DNA of 64,000 bases. It comes from Desulfolucanica intricata. Lineage in GTDB: Bacteria > Bacillota > Desulfotomaculia > Desulfotomaculales > Desulfofarciminaceae. Position 1 is the stretch's first letter. Each line of letters opens with the position of its first letter. The position numbers and the translations under genes are program-made. The stretch covers positions 1-64,000 of the forward strand of contig NZ_BCWE01000008.1 in NCBI RefSeq assembly GCF_001592105.1. The letters are read 5' to 3'. Positions 55,017 through 63,167 of this stretch are shown here, piece by piece. The notes beneath the pieces were generated by a model, which had not been told where the DNA came from, made no database searches, and saw only the letters and a list, made by a program, of their open reading frames with translations.

Positions 55017-57182
55017 ATGCTTCCTCTGCAAAAAATCAGAAGGAGACTTTACGAAATCCTGTCTTTTCTGATGAGACAGAGAAAAGTACGCCGGGGGATT
55101 GCCGCGGTGTTATTCTTTTTGCTGATAACTTTAATTGTATCAGTAGATTTTTTCCCACACCATGTAGATTTGCAGGTAGGCCAAGTATCTCCGACAACAA
55201 TAACTGCCCCGCGCAGCATTGTTTTTGAGGACAAGGTAAAAACAGAAGAAGCTAAGCAGCGGGCAGCGGATATGGTGCCTAAACAATATGTACATGCTCC
55301 TCAGGTCAGTGTAACTGTGCAGGATAATATTTCCGGTGTTATAGACAGCTTAAGGGATATCGTGAATAATAACTCCTTAAGCGTAGAAGAAAAAGTAAAT
55401 CATATCCGGGAAAGTTTGCCCGGTGAAATAGTTATAAGTGATGAGTATTTAACATTATTAGCACAATCCAGTGTAGAGGAACTGAATCAATTAGAAACCG
55501 GTGTTAACGGTTTAGTCAAGTCAGCGATGGATGCCCCGGAGCGAGTGACCCAGGAAAATGAAGAGCTGGTTAAAGAAAATTTGGCTTCGGATGTTGCTAA
55601 TTTAAGATTGTCTAAGCATCATGAGGTTTTGGCCCGGCAGCTAATACATTATTTTGTAACGCCGAATGCCTTTTTGAACATTGAAGAAACTGAACGCCTT
55701 AAAAAAGCTGCTGCTGATGCAGTTCCTCCTATTAAGGTAACAGTAAAAGAAAGGGAAAAGATTATTGGCGAAGGGGAAATTGTAACCGAAGAGCACTTAA
55801 GTAAATTGGAAGCTTTGGGAATATCCCGGCCTAATGTGCCCTTTACAGCTATTTTAGGTACTGCACTCTTAGTGGCTTTGATGATGTCCGTAGTTTTGTG
55901 TTATCTTTATCAGCAAAACAGAGAAATTTATAAGAATCCCGGTCACCTTTATTTGCTGGGTATTATCGTGGTGGTGGTTTTGACAGTCAGTAAGGCCATT
56001 ATTTCTATAAATGTGACCCAATGGCCGGAATTTAGTACCCTTTTTGGTTATATGGTACCACTGGCGGCAGCGGGTATGCTGATTGCGATTTTATTGGATT
56101 CCCGCTTGGCCGTACTGGTTGTGGCGGTTATGAGTTTGTTTATAGCGATAATGACCGGGGAGCAGCTGCGGTTTGCCTTAGTAGGGATGCTGGGTGGTAT
56201 GTCCGGAGTTTACAGTGTTTCTAAACTCAGCCAGCGGGGGGATTTAGTACGGGCCGGTTTTTATACCAGTTTGGCCAATGTTATAGCAATTTTTACAGTA
56301 GGTTTAATGACGGAAACCCCTATTGGACTAATTATTTCCGCCAGTGTATTTCTGGGAGTGACCAACGGTATATTATCTTCAGTACTGACTAACGGTGCTT
56401 TGCCTTATTTAGAAAGCACTTTCGGCATTACATCCGCCGTTAGGCTTTTAGAGCTTTCTAATCCCAATAACAGTTTACTGAAAAAACTTCTAACTGAGGC
56501 CCCGGGTACCTATCATCATAGTATTCTGGTGGGCAATCTGTCGGAATCTGCAGCCGATGCGGTAGGTGGGGATTCTTTGATGGTGCGGGTAGGAGCATAT
56601 TATCATGATATCGGTAAAATAAAAAGGCCATATTTTTTCATTGAAAATCAAATAGCCGGGGAAAATCCCCATGATAAGATAGCTCCCAGTTTAAGTACCT
56701 TGATTCTGACATCTCATGTAAAAGATGGTGTTGAGATAGCCAGAGAAAATAAATTACCCAAGGGTATTATAGACATTATTGAGCAGCACCATGGGACTAC
56801 CCTGGTATCCTATTTTTATCACCGGGCTATGGAAAATGATAAGAATGAAACAATTTCCGAAGATGATTTTCGATATGAAGGTCCAAAACCACAGACTAAG
56901 GAAGCGGCTATAGTAATGCTGGCTGATACAGTAGAAGCTGCGGTCCGTTCGATGCAAAATAAGACTTCGGGACGGATTGAAGGAATGATTAGAAAGCTTA
57001 TTAAAGAAAAGCTTATGGACGGCCAGCTTGATGAATGTGACTTAACTCTAAAGGATCTGGACACTATTGCCAATGCCTTTGTCCGGGTACTGTCAGGAAT
57101 CTTTCATACTCGCATTGAGTACCCTGATATGAGTAAGGAAATGGAAAGGAGAAAGGCTAAACGTGTCAGTGCTCGTAAATAA
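55017..57182 (+). CDS. pgpH: 7TM-HD membrane phosphohydrolase (YqfF/PgpH)
   Basis: 721 aa. N-terminal 7TMR-HDED extracellular domain (about 50-280), seven transmembrane helices (about 285-470) and a cytosolic HD domain with YYHDIGKIKRPYFF and IIEQHHGTTLVSYFY. PgpH-type proteins hydrolyse cyclic di-AMP. ATG 55017 is eight bases after GGGGAG; the GTG at 55008 abuts it. Gene order phoH-yqfF-ybeY is standard. Confidence 0.95.
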   Translation: MLPLQKIRRRLYEILSFLMRQRKVRRGIAAVLFFLLITLIVSVDFFPHHVDLQVGQVSPTTITAPRSIVFEDKVKTEEAKQRAADMVPKQYVHAPQVSVTVQDNISGVIDSLRDIVNNNSLSVEEKVNHIRESLPGEIVISDEYLTLLAQSSVEELNQLETGVNGLVKSAMDAPERVTQENEELVKENLASDVANLRLSKHHEVLARQLIHYFVTPNAFLNIEETERLKKAAADAVPPIKVTVKEREKIIGEGEIVTEEHLSKLEALGISRPNVPFTAILGTALLVALMMSVVLCYLYQQNREIYKNPGHLYLLGIIVVVVLTVSKAIISINVTQWPEFSTLFGYMVPLAAAGMLIAILLDSRLAVLVVAVMSLFIAIMTGEQLRFALVGMLGGMSGVYSVSKLSQRGDLVRAGFYTSLANVIAIFTVGLMTETPIGLIISASVFLGVTNGILSSVLTNGALPYLESTFGITSAVRLLELSNPNNSLLKKLLTEAPGTYHHSILVGNLSESAADAVGGDSLMVRVGAYYHDIGKIKRPYFFIENQIAGENPHDKIAPSLSTLILTSHVKDGVEIARENKLPKGIIDIIEQHHGTTLVSYFYHRAMENDKNETISEDDFRYEGPKPQTKEAAIVMLADTVEAAVRSMQNKTSGRIEGMIRKLIKEKLMDGQLDECDLTLKDLDTIANAFVRVLSGIFHTRIEYPDMSKEMERRKAKRVSARK

Positions 57183-57624
57183 TATGCAAACAAAGATTGA
57201 ATTTAACCAACAGCTGGAGCAGCTTCTGGAAAATGCAGTAGAGGCAGCATTGTCAGTCGGTGGTTATAGCGGCCGGGGTGAAGTTAGTATTGCACTGGTA
57301 GATGACCGGTATATTCATGAGCTTAATCGGGACTACCGGGGCGTGGACCGGCCCACTGATGTCCTTTCTTTTGCCCTGAACGAAGGTGAGCCTATGGAAA
57401 CAGCGGGGGATTTAGAGGAAATGCTCGGTGATGTCATTATTTCATTAGAAACCGCCCGGCGGCAGGCTGAAGAATATGGACACAGTTTTAACCGGGAAGT
57501 AGCCTTTCTCACTGTTCACGGGGTGCTGCATCTTTTAGGCTACGATCATTTGGAGGAAGAAGCCCGCAAATTTATGAGGGAAAAAGAAGAAGAGTCTCTC
57601 AAAAGGCTAAATTTACCCAGATAG
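57163..57624 (+). CDS. ybeY: rRNA maturation RNase YbeY
   Basis: YbeY, 153 aa, zinc endoribonuclease for 16S rRNA 3'-end maturation. The zinc motif HGVLHLLGYDH near the C-terminus is diagnostic; YRGVDRPTDVLSFALNEG is also typical. Start GTG 57163 has GGAGAAAGG upstream and overlaps yqfF by 20 bp, implying coupling. Confidence 0.96.
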   Translation: MSVLVNNMQTKIEFNQQLEQLLENAVEAALSVGGYSGRGEVSIALVDDRYIHELNRDYRGVDRPTDVLSFALNEGEPMETAGDLEEMLGDVIISLETARRQAEEYGHSFNREVAFLTVHGVLHLLGYDHLEEEARKFMREKEEESLKRLNLPR

Positions 57625-57701
57625 GTTTTTGGTGGTGCTGCACAGATTATTAAAAAGTATTGGCCTTATTTAATTCAGTTATTGCTTTGGGAGTGTTATT
57701 T
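57625..57701 (+). other. Short gap where dgkA is expected; possible dgkA remnant
   Basis: In most Firmicutes dgkA (diacylglycerol/undecaprenol kinase) lies between ybeY and cdd. Here only 77 bp remain. One frame reads VLHRLLKSIGLI, a stop, then FSYCFGSVIYG, weakly like a DgkA N-terminus (RLLKSFxxAFxGIxYA). It may be a deletion scar. The similarity is too short to be conclusive. Confidence 0.3.
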
Positions 57702-58115
57702 ATGGTAGACATTCCGGTTGAAAAGTTAATAGCTTTAGCCCGGGCCGCCCGGGAAAAGGCTTATACCCCCTATTCTAAATTTAAAGTAGGTGCCGCATTA
57801 TTAGCAGCAGACGGGCAGGTATACACCGGCTGTAATGTGGAGAATGTGTCTTACGGGTTAACTATTTGTGCTGAGCGCACAGCGGTAGTAAAAGCAGTAT
57901 CGGAGGGGCAGCGTGAGTTTAAGGCGATAGCGGTAGTGGCCGACACTGAAGAATACTGCAGTCCCTGTGGGGCTTGCCGGCAGGTTTTGGCTGAATTCGG
58001 ACCGGATATAAAAGTTTATTTAGTTAACAGGTGCGGTGATTATGTTACATTTACAACAGCCGAGCTGATGCCCCGGGCCTTTGATAAGATTGAATTAACC
58101 GGGACTGAAAAGTAA
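57702..58115 (+). CDS. cdd: Cytidine deaminase
   Basis: Homotetrameric-type Cdd, 137 aa, deaminates cytidine and deoxycytidine. Zinc site: CAERTAVVKA (Cys and catalytic Glu) and CSPCGACRQVL. YTPYSKFKVGAALL is also diagnostic. ATG 57702 follows GGGAGTG; the frame extends to an upstream TTG without RBS. It precedes era as in Bacillus. Confidence 0.96.
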   Translation: MVDIPVEKLIALARAAREKAYTPYSKFKVGAALLAADGQVYTGCNVENVSYGLTICAERTAVVKAVSEGQREFKAIAVVADTEEYCSPCGACRQVLAEFGPDIKVYLVNRCGDYVTFTTAELMPRAFDKIELTGTEK

Positions 58116-58173
58116 TAACCTGGTAATAATAGAACTATACTGGTTTGAATCACTGTTTTAGGAGCGAATTTTC

Positions 58174-59076
58174 ATGGAAGTTAACAAAAGCTTTAAATCT
58201 GGTTTTGTGGCCATCATCGGTCGTCCCAATGTGGGTAAATCAACATTAATGAACCGTATGATCGGCCAAAAGGTCGCCATCATGTCGGATAAACCCCAGA
58301 CCACCCGGCATAAAATTCATTCAGTTTTAACACGGGATCATGCTCAGGTTGTTTTTCTTGATACCCCCGGTGTGCATAAACCCAAGCATAAGCTGGGGCA
58401 GCATATGGTAGATACAGCCTTAAGTACTTTAAAAGAAGTAGACCTGATTTTATTTATGGTAGAGGCTAACACCCCTTCCGGTGCCGGGGACCAGTACATA
58501 ATGAATGAGTTAAGTAAAATTGCTACACCCATTTTTTTAATTATTAACAAGGTAGACTTAATCTCTAAAAATCAATTGCTGCCGTTAATTGCCGAATTTC
58601 AGACAAAGCTGGATTTTAAAGAAATAATACCGGTATCCGCGTTGCAAGGGGACAATGTGGATAGATTGGCCGATCTAATTATCAGATACCTTCCCGAAGG
58701 ACCGAAGTATTACCCTGATGACATGATTACAGATAAGCCCGAGCAGTTTATTATGGCTGAGCTGATTCGGGAAAAGGTACTGCACCTGACCAGTCAGGAG
58801 ATTCCCCACTCGGTAGCCGTAGTAATTGAAGACATTCAGCCCAGACCCAATAATACAGTATATGTAGGTTCGTTAATTTATGTGGAAAGGGATTCACAAA
58901 AAGGAATTATTATTGGTAAAAAAGGGCAAATGCTTAAGCAAATCGGGCAGCTGGCCCGGGAGGATATAGAAAAATTATTGGGCTCAAAAATTTATTTAGA
59001 ACTCCGGGTAAAAGTACGGGATGATTGGCGAAACAAAGAAGCATTTCTTAAATCTTTTGGTTATAAAGAAGTTTAA
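58174..59076 (+). CDS. era: GTPase Era
   Basis: Era, 300 aa, essential 30S maturation GTPase. G motifs GRPNVGKSTLMNRMIG, DTPGVHKPKH and NKVDLI; C-terminal KH domain with IIIGKKGQMLKQIGQLAREDIEKLLGSKIYLELRVKV that binds 16S rRNA 3' end. ATG after AGGAGCG. Confidence 0.97.
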   Translation: MEVNKSFKSGFVAIIGRPNVGKSTLMNRMIGQKVAIMSDKPQTTRHKIHSVLTRDHAQVVFLDTPGVHKPKHKLGQHMVDTALSTLKEVDLILFMVEANTPSGAGDQYIMNELSKIATPIFLIINKVDLISKNQLLPLIAEFQTKLDFKEIIPVSALQGDNVDRLADLIIRYLPEGPKYYPDDMITDKPEQFIMAELIREKVLHLTSQEIPHSVAVVIEDIQPRPNNTVYVGSLIYVERDSQKGIIIGKKGQMLKQIGQLAREDIEKLLGSKIYLELRVKVRDDWRNKEAFLKSFGYKEV

Positions 59077-59237
59077 AAAATTCCATATTCGACTGTAGTT
59101 TTCCGAATACGAATTTTTTTCTTAAATAGCGGGCCATTACAGCCTAAAGCTTAGTCAGGTACAAGGAAATTTGAATAGCTTTTAAGCTGAGCATTTGTTA
59201 TAATATTTGTACAATTATACAAGGAGAGTGATTTGTC

Positions 59238-59438
59238 ATAGACAGTGACAGTGACAGTAGACCTTCTGTCTTTTATTTAGCAGGAATTCTGCTGGGTGTT
59301 TTGTTAGTCTTGAGTGATATTCCTCAGATGGGGCAAATGTTGGGTTGGTTGACAATTTTATTTTTACCGATAATTTTTTTCCTTAATACTGTATTGTCAG
59401 TTCCAACTGCACAAGCTAGAAAGAAAACTGCTAAGTAA
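59238..59438 (+). CDS. Small two-helix membrane protein (possible ATA start)
   Basis: An open frame of 66 codons encodes DSDSDSRPSVFYLAGILLGVLLVLSDIP followed by a second hydrophobic segment (WLTILFLPIIFFLNTVLSV) and a basic tail QARKKTAK. A strong RBS (AAGGAGAGTG, 59221-59230) sits seven bases before ATA 59238; the frame has no ATG/GTG/TTG until the first helix. Either it uses a rare ATA start or a base differs here. A terminator follows. Unrecognised. Confidence 0.5.
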   Translation: MDSDSDSRPSVFYLAGILLGVLLVLSDIPQMGQMLGWLTILFLPIIFFLNTVLSVPTAQARKKTAK

Positions 59439-59451
59439 ATCATTTTAAAAT

Positions 59452-59494
59452 AACACCTTTTTCTTGACATAAAGTTAAGAAGGGGTGTTTTTGT
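59452..59494 (+). terminator. Terminator after the small membrane protein
   Basis: AACACC...TCTT and AAGA...GGTGTT pair around GACATAAAGTT, followed by TTTTGTTTG. The next 190 bp to ubiX show no further feature. Confidence 0.6.
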
Positions 59495-59684
59495 TTGTTT
59501 TTATAGGCAAAGAAAGTTTCCGAAGGCGCTTTCTTGATATGTTATAATCTAAATTAAAGCAAATGGGAATGAGCTTGATTATGGCCGGAAAATGGCAAGC
59601 TTTATTATTACTGTAAATAAATGGAAGTAAGTGGAATGAAATATCAGCAGGGCAGTAGCAGTTTTCTCGCCATTTCCCTTAAAT

Positions 59685-60242
59685 TTACTCTACTCCCCAA
59701 CGGCTGCTTATATTATGTTTTAAGCCAAGGTGGTCCAGTATTCGGCCAGTAAAATGGAGGACTAAATCTTCAATAGTCTCCGGTTTATGGTAAAAAGACG
59801 GAACAGGAGGTATAATTGATACACCCAGACGGGACAGTTTAAGCATGTTTTCCAGGTGAATGGCGCTTAAGGGCGATTCCCGCGGGACGAGGATTAACTT
59901 ACGGCTTTCCTTTATAGTTACGTCAGCGGCCCGGCTGATCAGGTTGTCTGCGTAGCCGTGGGCCACTGCAGATAAGGTTTTCATGCTGCAGGGTATAATT
60001 ACCATACCGTGGTGAATAAAAGAACCGCTGGAAACGGAGGCAGCCTGGTCGTCCTCGGCATAACATCGGGAAGCCAATTTTATTATGCTGTCGGGTGAGT
60101 AGTTTGTTTCCAGTTCAATGGTTTTGCGGGCCCAGCTGCTTAAAATTAGGTGGGTTTCCACATCCAGGGATTGTAGATGTTTCAGTAAACTAATACCATA
60201 AATGGCTCCTGAAGCTCCGGTTATTCCGACAACTATGCGCAT
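59685..60242 (-). CDS. ubiX: UbiX-type flavin prenyltransferase
   Basis: 185 aa, UbiX/Pad1 family, prenylates FMN for UbiD-type decarboxylases. VGITGASGAIYGISLLKHL at the N-terminus (FMN-binding), SSGSFIHHGMVIIPCSMKTLSAVAHG and ESRKLILVPRESPLSAIHLENMLKLSRLGVSIIPPVPSFY. It is alone on the minus strand, without a ubiD gene. ATG after GAGGTGATCC. Confidence 0.95.
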   Translation of the reverse strand: MRIVVGITGASGAIYGISLLKHLQSLDVETHLILSSWARKTIELETNYSPDSIIKLASRCYAEDDQAASVSSGSFIHHGMVIIPCSMKTLSAVAHGYADNLISRAADVTIKESRKLILVPRESPLSAIHLENMLKLSRLGVSIIPPVPSFYHKPETIEDLVLHFTGRILDHLGLKHNISSRWGVE

Positions 60243-60332
60243 AGGATCACCTCATAATTTCCATTTACTGCTTTAACCACTTCATTGTATCATATATGTA
60301 AGAATATTGGGAAGGCAGGAATTTTTCATATT

Positions 60333-61076
60333 ATGAAATTATATAAGGCGGAGGCAGTAGTTTTAAGGGCCCGTAGCCTTCGGGAGGCCGACCAACTATT
60401 GGTACTCTATTCAAAACAGTATGGAAAAATAAAAGCTGTGGCCCACGGGGTATGTAAGCCGTCCAGCCGCAAGAGAGGAGCGGTACAGCCCTTCTGCCAC
60501 TCCAACTTTTTGCTGCACAGGGGGAGGCAGCTGGATTCGGTAAGCCAGTGTGAGGGGATTGAAATATTTGCTCATTTGCGCAGTGACTTGAGCTTATTGA
60601 GTTATGCCAGCTACCTGGTAGAGTTGGTGGAGAGCCTTTCAGCGGAGGGAGAGCCTAATGAATATATTTTCATGCTGCTTATCACTACCTTTTATCTTTT
60701 AAATCCTGTGCATGCAGAGATCTTAACCCGGGCGTTTGAAATAAAATTAGTTTCTGTTTTGGGTTACCGGCCTCATCTGGAATCTTGTGTTAACTGCCAG
60801 GGAGCTTTAAGCAGTAAAGAAATTTATTTTAGCTCCTCCCTGGGTGGAGTCCTCTGTCAAGGGTGTGTCGGCCGGGATGCCGGGGCACTGCATTTAAATA
60901 AGGGAAGTTTAGAGATTTTAAAAAAACTTCAGACCTGGGAGCCTTCACGTATTAACAGATTAAAAGTAGATAAAATTGCCCGCGGGCAATTGAAAAAGGT
61001 TTTGCGTAATTATTTAGATTATCATATGGAATATCGTGTAAAGTCCGCAAGTTTTTTGGATATCTTAAAAATCTAG
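60333..61076 (+). CDS. recO: DNA repair protein RecO
   Basis: RecO, 247 aa, loads RecA with RecF/RecR and anneals ssDNA. N-terminal OB fold (YKAEAVVLRARSLREADQLLVLYSKQYGKIKAVAHG), helical domain and a zinc finger CVNCQG...GGVLCQGCVG. ATG 60333 gives the family N-terminus; RBS is weak (CAGGAA, 14 bp upstream). Position after era is standard. Confidence 0.95.
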   Translation: MKLYKAEAVVLRARSLREADQLLVLYSKQYGKIKAVAHGVCKPSSRKRGAVQPFCHSNFLLHRGRQLDSVSQCEGIEIFAHLRSDLSLLSYASYLVELVESLSAEGEPNEYIFMLLITTFYLLNPVHAEILTRAFEIKLVSVLGYRPHLESCVNCQGALSSKEIYFSSSLGGVLCQGCVGRDAGALHLNKGSLEILKKLQTWEPSRINRLKVDKIARGQLKKVLRNYLDYHMEYRVKSASFLDILKI

Positions 61077-61165
61077 TATAAAAAAGAATAATTGTGGGGT
61101 TAATATTAATAAGAACTAGGTGAGAAATAATCAGCCTTTTATATATATAAGGGGGCAGGCTGCCA

Positions 61166-61597
61166 ATGACCAGTGATCTGGAAAAAATAGATCTTATAAG
61201 AGCACGGACAGGCGTCAGTTATAAAAGAGCTAATGAAGCTCTGGAAAAAGCTGCAGGTGATGTAGTAGAAGCGCTAATAGAATTAGAAGAAAAGAACCGC
61301 AAATTGGCTGAAAAGCTTCAGTACCGCAGAGAGGATGCCTGGAGTCAGGTCAAAGGATTAATCCAAAAGGGCCGGGAGATTAAAATCAAACTTAAAAAAG
61401 ATGACCATGTAGTCTTTGAAGTACCGGCAACCTTCGGAGTACTGGGTCTTTTTGGGGTAATGCTCAGCAGTGAACTTGCTTTGTTGGGTGCAGTAGGCAG
61501 TCTGGTGGCTGCAGCAAATAAATATAATTTGGAGATAGACCGTAATTTAAAGGAGAATTATTTAGAGCAGGACAGTACGGAGGAAATTAGTAATTAA
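61166..61597 (+). CDS. UBA-like DUF4342 protein
   Basis: 143 aa. N-terminal UBA/NAC-like segment (LEKIDLIRARTGVSYKRANEALEKAAGDVVEALIELEE) and a C-terminal DUF4342 region (VKGLIQKGREIKIKLKKDDHVVFEVPATFGVLGLFGVM) with one hydrophobic stretch. Function is unknown. Start ATG 61166; AAGGGGGCAGG upstream. Confidence 0.85.
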   Translation: MTSDLEKIDLIRARTGVSYKRANEALEKAAGDVVEALIELEEKNRKLAEKLQYRREDAWSQVKGLIQKGREIKIKLKKDDHVVFEVPATFGVLGLFGVMLSSELALLGAVGSLVAAANKYNLEIDRNLKENYLEQDSTEEISN

Positions 61598-61619
61598 AAA
61601 TAATACGGAAACAAAATTA

Positions 61620-61648
61620 TTGACTTAACAAAGAAATTCTGATAGATT
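61620..61648 (+). promoter_or_regulatory. Candidate promoter of the csaA-glyQS operon
   Basis: TTGACT, a 17-bp spacer and TAGATT, immediately upstream of the T-box leader. Confidence 0.6.
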
Positions 61649-61654
61649 TTATAA

Positions 61655-61912
61655 AGAAATGAAGAATTAACAGGCAATGAGGGAAAGAGTACCTAATATT
61701 TGCTTTTTCAGAGAGCCGGGGTAGGTGGAAGCCGGTAATGCTGTATTGGGGAAAGGGGTTCCTGAGCTGCAGGAGGAAAGCTTTAATACTCTAAAGTTAG
61801 TAAAACCTGCATTTTTAAAAAAGAGGATCGAGATTAAAGCTCGGTCAAACAGGGTGGAACCGCGGGAAAACTCCCGTCCCTGGTTTTATACCAGGGGCGG
61901 GTTTTTATATTT
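61655..61912 (+). promoter_or_regulatory. T-box riboswitch leader (probably glycine)
   Basis: T-box sequence AGGGTGGAACCGCGGG at 61851-61866, followed by a terminator stem (CTCCCGTCCCTGG/CCAGGGGCGGG) and a T-run. Stem I shows AGAGTA and GTAGGTGGAAGC elements. I could not fix the specifier codon by eye. Glycine is inferred because glyQS is the operon behind it. Confidence 0.9.
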
Positions 61913-61930
61913 ATAGGGAGTGGTGAACAG

Positions 61931-62260
61931 ATGGCAACAATAGAGGATTTTAATTTAATTGATATGCGAGTAGGACGTATTTTAACTGCAGAGGACTTTC
62001 CGGAGGCCCGTAAACCGGCCTACAAGCTAACTATAGACTTCGGCCCTCTGGGGATTAAAAAATCCAGTGCACAGATTACGAAACTTTACACCAAAGAAGA
62101 CTTAAAAAACCGCCTGGTTGCGGCTGTGGTAAACTTTCCACCCCGTCAGGTGGCCAGATTTATGTCTGAGGTCTTAGTTTTAGGCACGGAACTAGAGGAT
62201 GGGGAAGTAGTCCTACTAAAACCGGACCGGGATGTTCCCCTGGGCTCCAGAATTTTTTGA
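61931..62260 (+). CDS. csaA: CsaA-like tRNA-binding-domain protein
   Basis: 109 aa, one tRNA-binding OB fold of the CsaA/MetG-beta type: [29 protein letters not shown], then [33 protein letters not shown]. CsaA has been described as a secretion-related chaperone; the fold binds tRNA or nucleic acid. It is the first gene behind the glycine T-box and overlaps the region before glyQ, so it is co-regulated with glycyl-tRNA synthetase. Confidence 0.92.
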   Translation: MATIEDFNLIDMRVGRILTAEDFPEARKPAYKLTIDFGPLGIKKSSAQITKLYTKEDLKNRLVAAVVNFPPRQVARFMSEVLVLGTELEDGEVVLLKPDRDVPLGSRIF

Positions 62261-62273
62261 TAGAGGTGAGAGC

Positions 62274-63167
62274 ATGAATTTTCAGGAAATAATTTTGGCT
62301 TTAAATAACTTTTGGGCCAAGCAGAAATGTATTATTCAGCAGCCTTACGATGTTGAAAAGGGTGCCGGTACCATGAACCCGGCTACTTTCTTGCGGGCTT
62401 TAGGCCCTGAGCCATGGCGTGTTGCTTACGTGGAACCTTCCAGAAGGCCTACTGACGGCCGCTATGGGGAAAACCCCAACCGCCTGCAGCATTACTACCA
62501 GTATCAGGTAATTTTAAAACCCTCCCCGGACGATGTCTTGGAAGTTTATCTGGAAAGCCTTAAGGCTATCGGTATCGATCCGGTTAAACATGATATACGT
62601 TTTGTGGAAGACAACTGGGAGTCCCCGACTTTAGGTGCATGGGGTCTGGGCTGGGAGGTCTGGCTGGACGGTATGGAAGTAACTCAGTTTACCTACTTTC
62701 AACAGTGTGGTGGCATAGATTGCCGGCCGGTTTCCGCTGAAATTACCTACGGCCTGGAGCGTCTGGCTATGTTTATTCAAAATAAAGACAGTGTTTTCGA
62801 TATTATTTGGGTGGATGATATCACTTACGGAGATGTCCATCATCAGGGTGAAGTGGAGCATTCGCACTATAATTTCGAAGCAGCTGATACTTCGATGCTT
62901 TCTGATTTATTTGATGTTTTTGAGCGGGAAGCTTTACGAATAGCCGAAAAAGGACTGGTTTTACCCGCTTATGATTATGTATTAAAGTGTTCCCATACAT
63001 TTAACCTTCTGGATGCCCGGGGAGCCATCAGTGTTACCGAGCGTACCCACTATATTGCCCGGGTACGTAACCTGGCCCGTACCTGTGCCCAGACCTATGT
63101 AGCCGAGCGGGAGCGGATGGGCTTTCCACTGCTTAAAGGGAAGAAGGGGGCTGTTAAAGTTGGCTAA
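62274..63167 (+). CDS. glyQ: Glycyl-tRNA synthetase alpha subunit
   Basis: GlyQ, 297 aa, catalytic subunit of the bacterial alpha2-beta2 GlyRS. Class II motifs: [55 protein letters not shown] and [25 protein letters not shown] 62274 follows GAGGTGAGAGC; an in-frame ATG at 62232 lies inside csaA. It overlaps glyS by 8 bp. Confidence 0.98.
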   Translation: MNFQEIILALNNFWAKQKCIIQQPYDVEKGAGTMNPATFLRALGPEPWRVAYVEPSRRPTDGRYGENPNRLQHYYQYQVILKPSPDDVLEVYLESLKAIGIDPVKHDIRFVEDNWESPTLGAWGLGWEVWLDGMEVTQFTYFQQCGGIDCRPVSAEITYGLERLAMFIQNKDSVFDIIWVDDITYGDVHHQGEVEHSHYNFEAADTSMLSDLFDVFEREALRIAEKGLVLPAYDYVLKCSHTFNLLDARGAISVTERTHYIARVRNLARTCAQTYVAERERMGFPLLKGKKGAVKVG

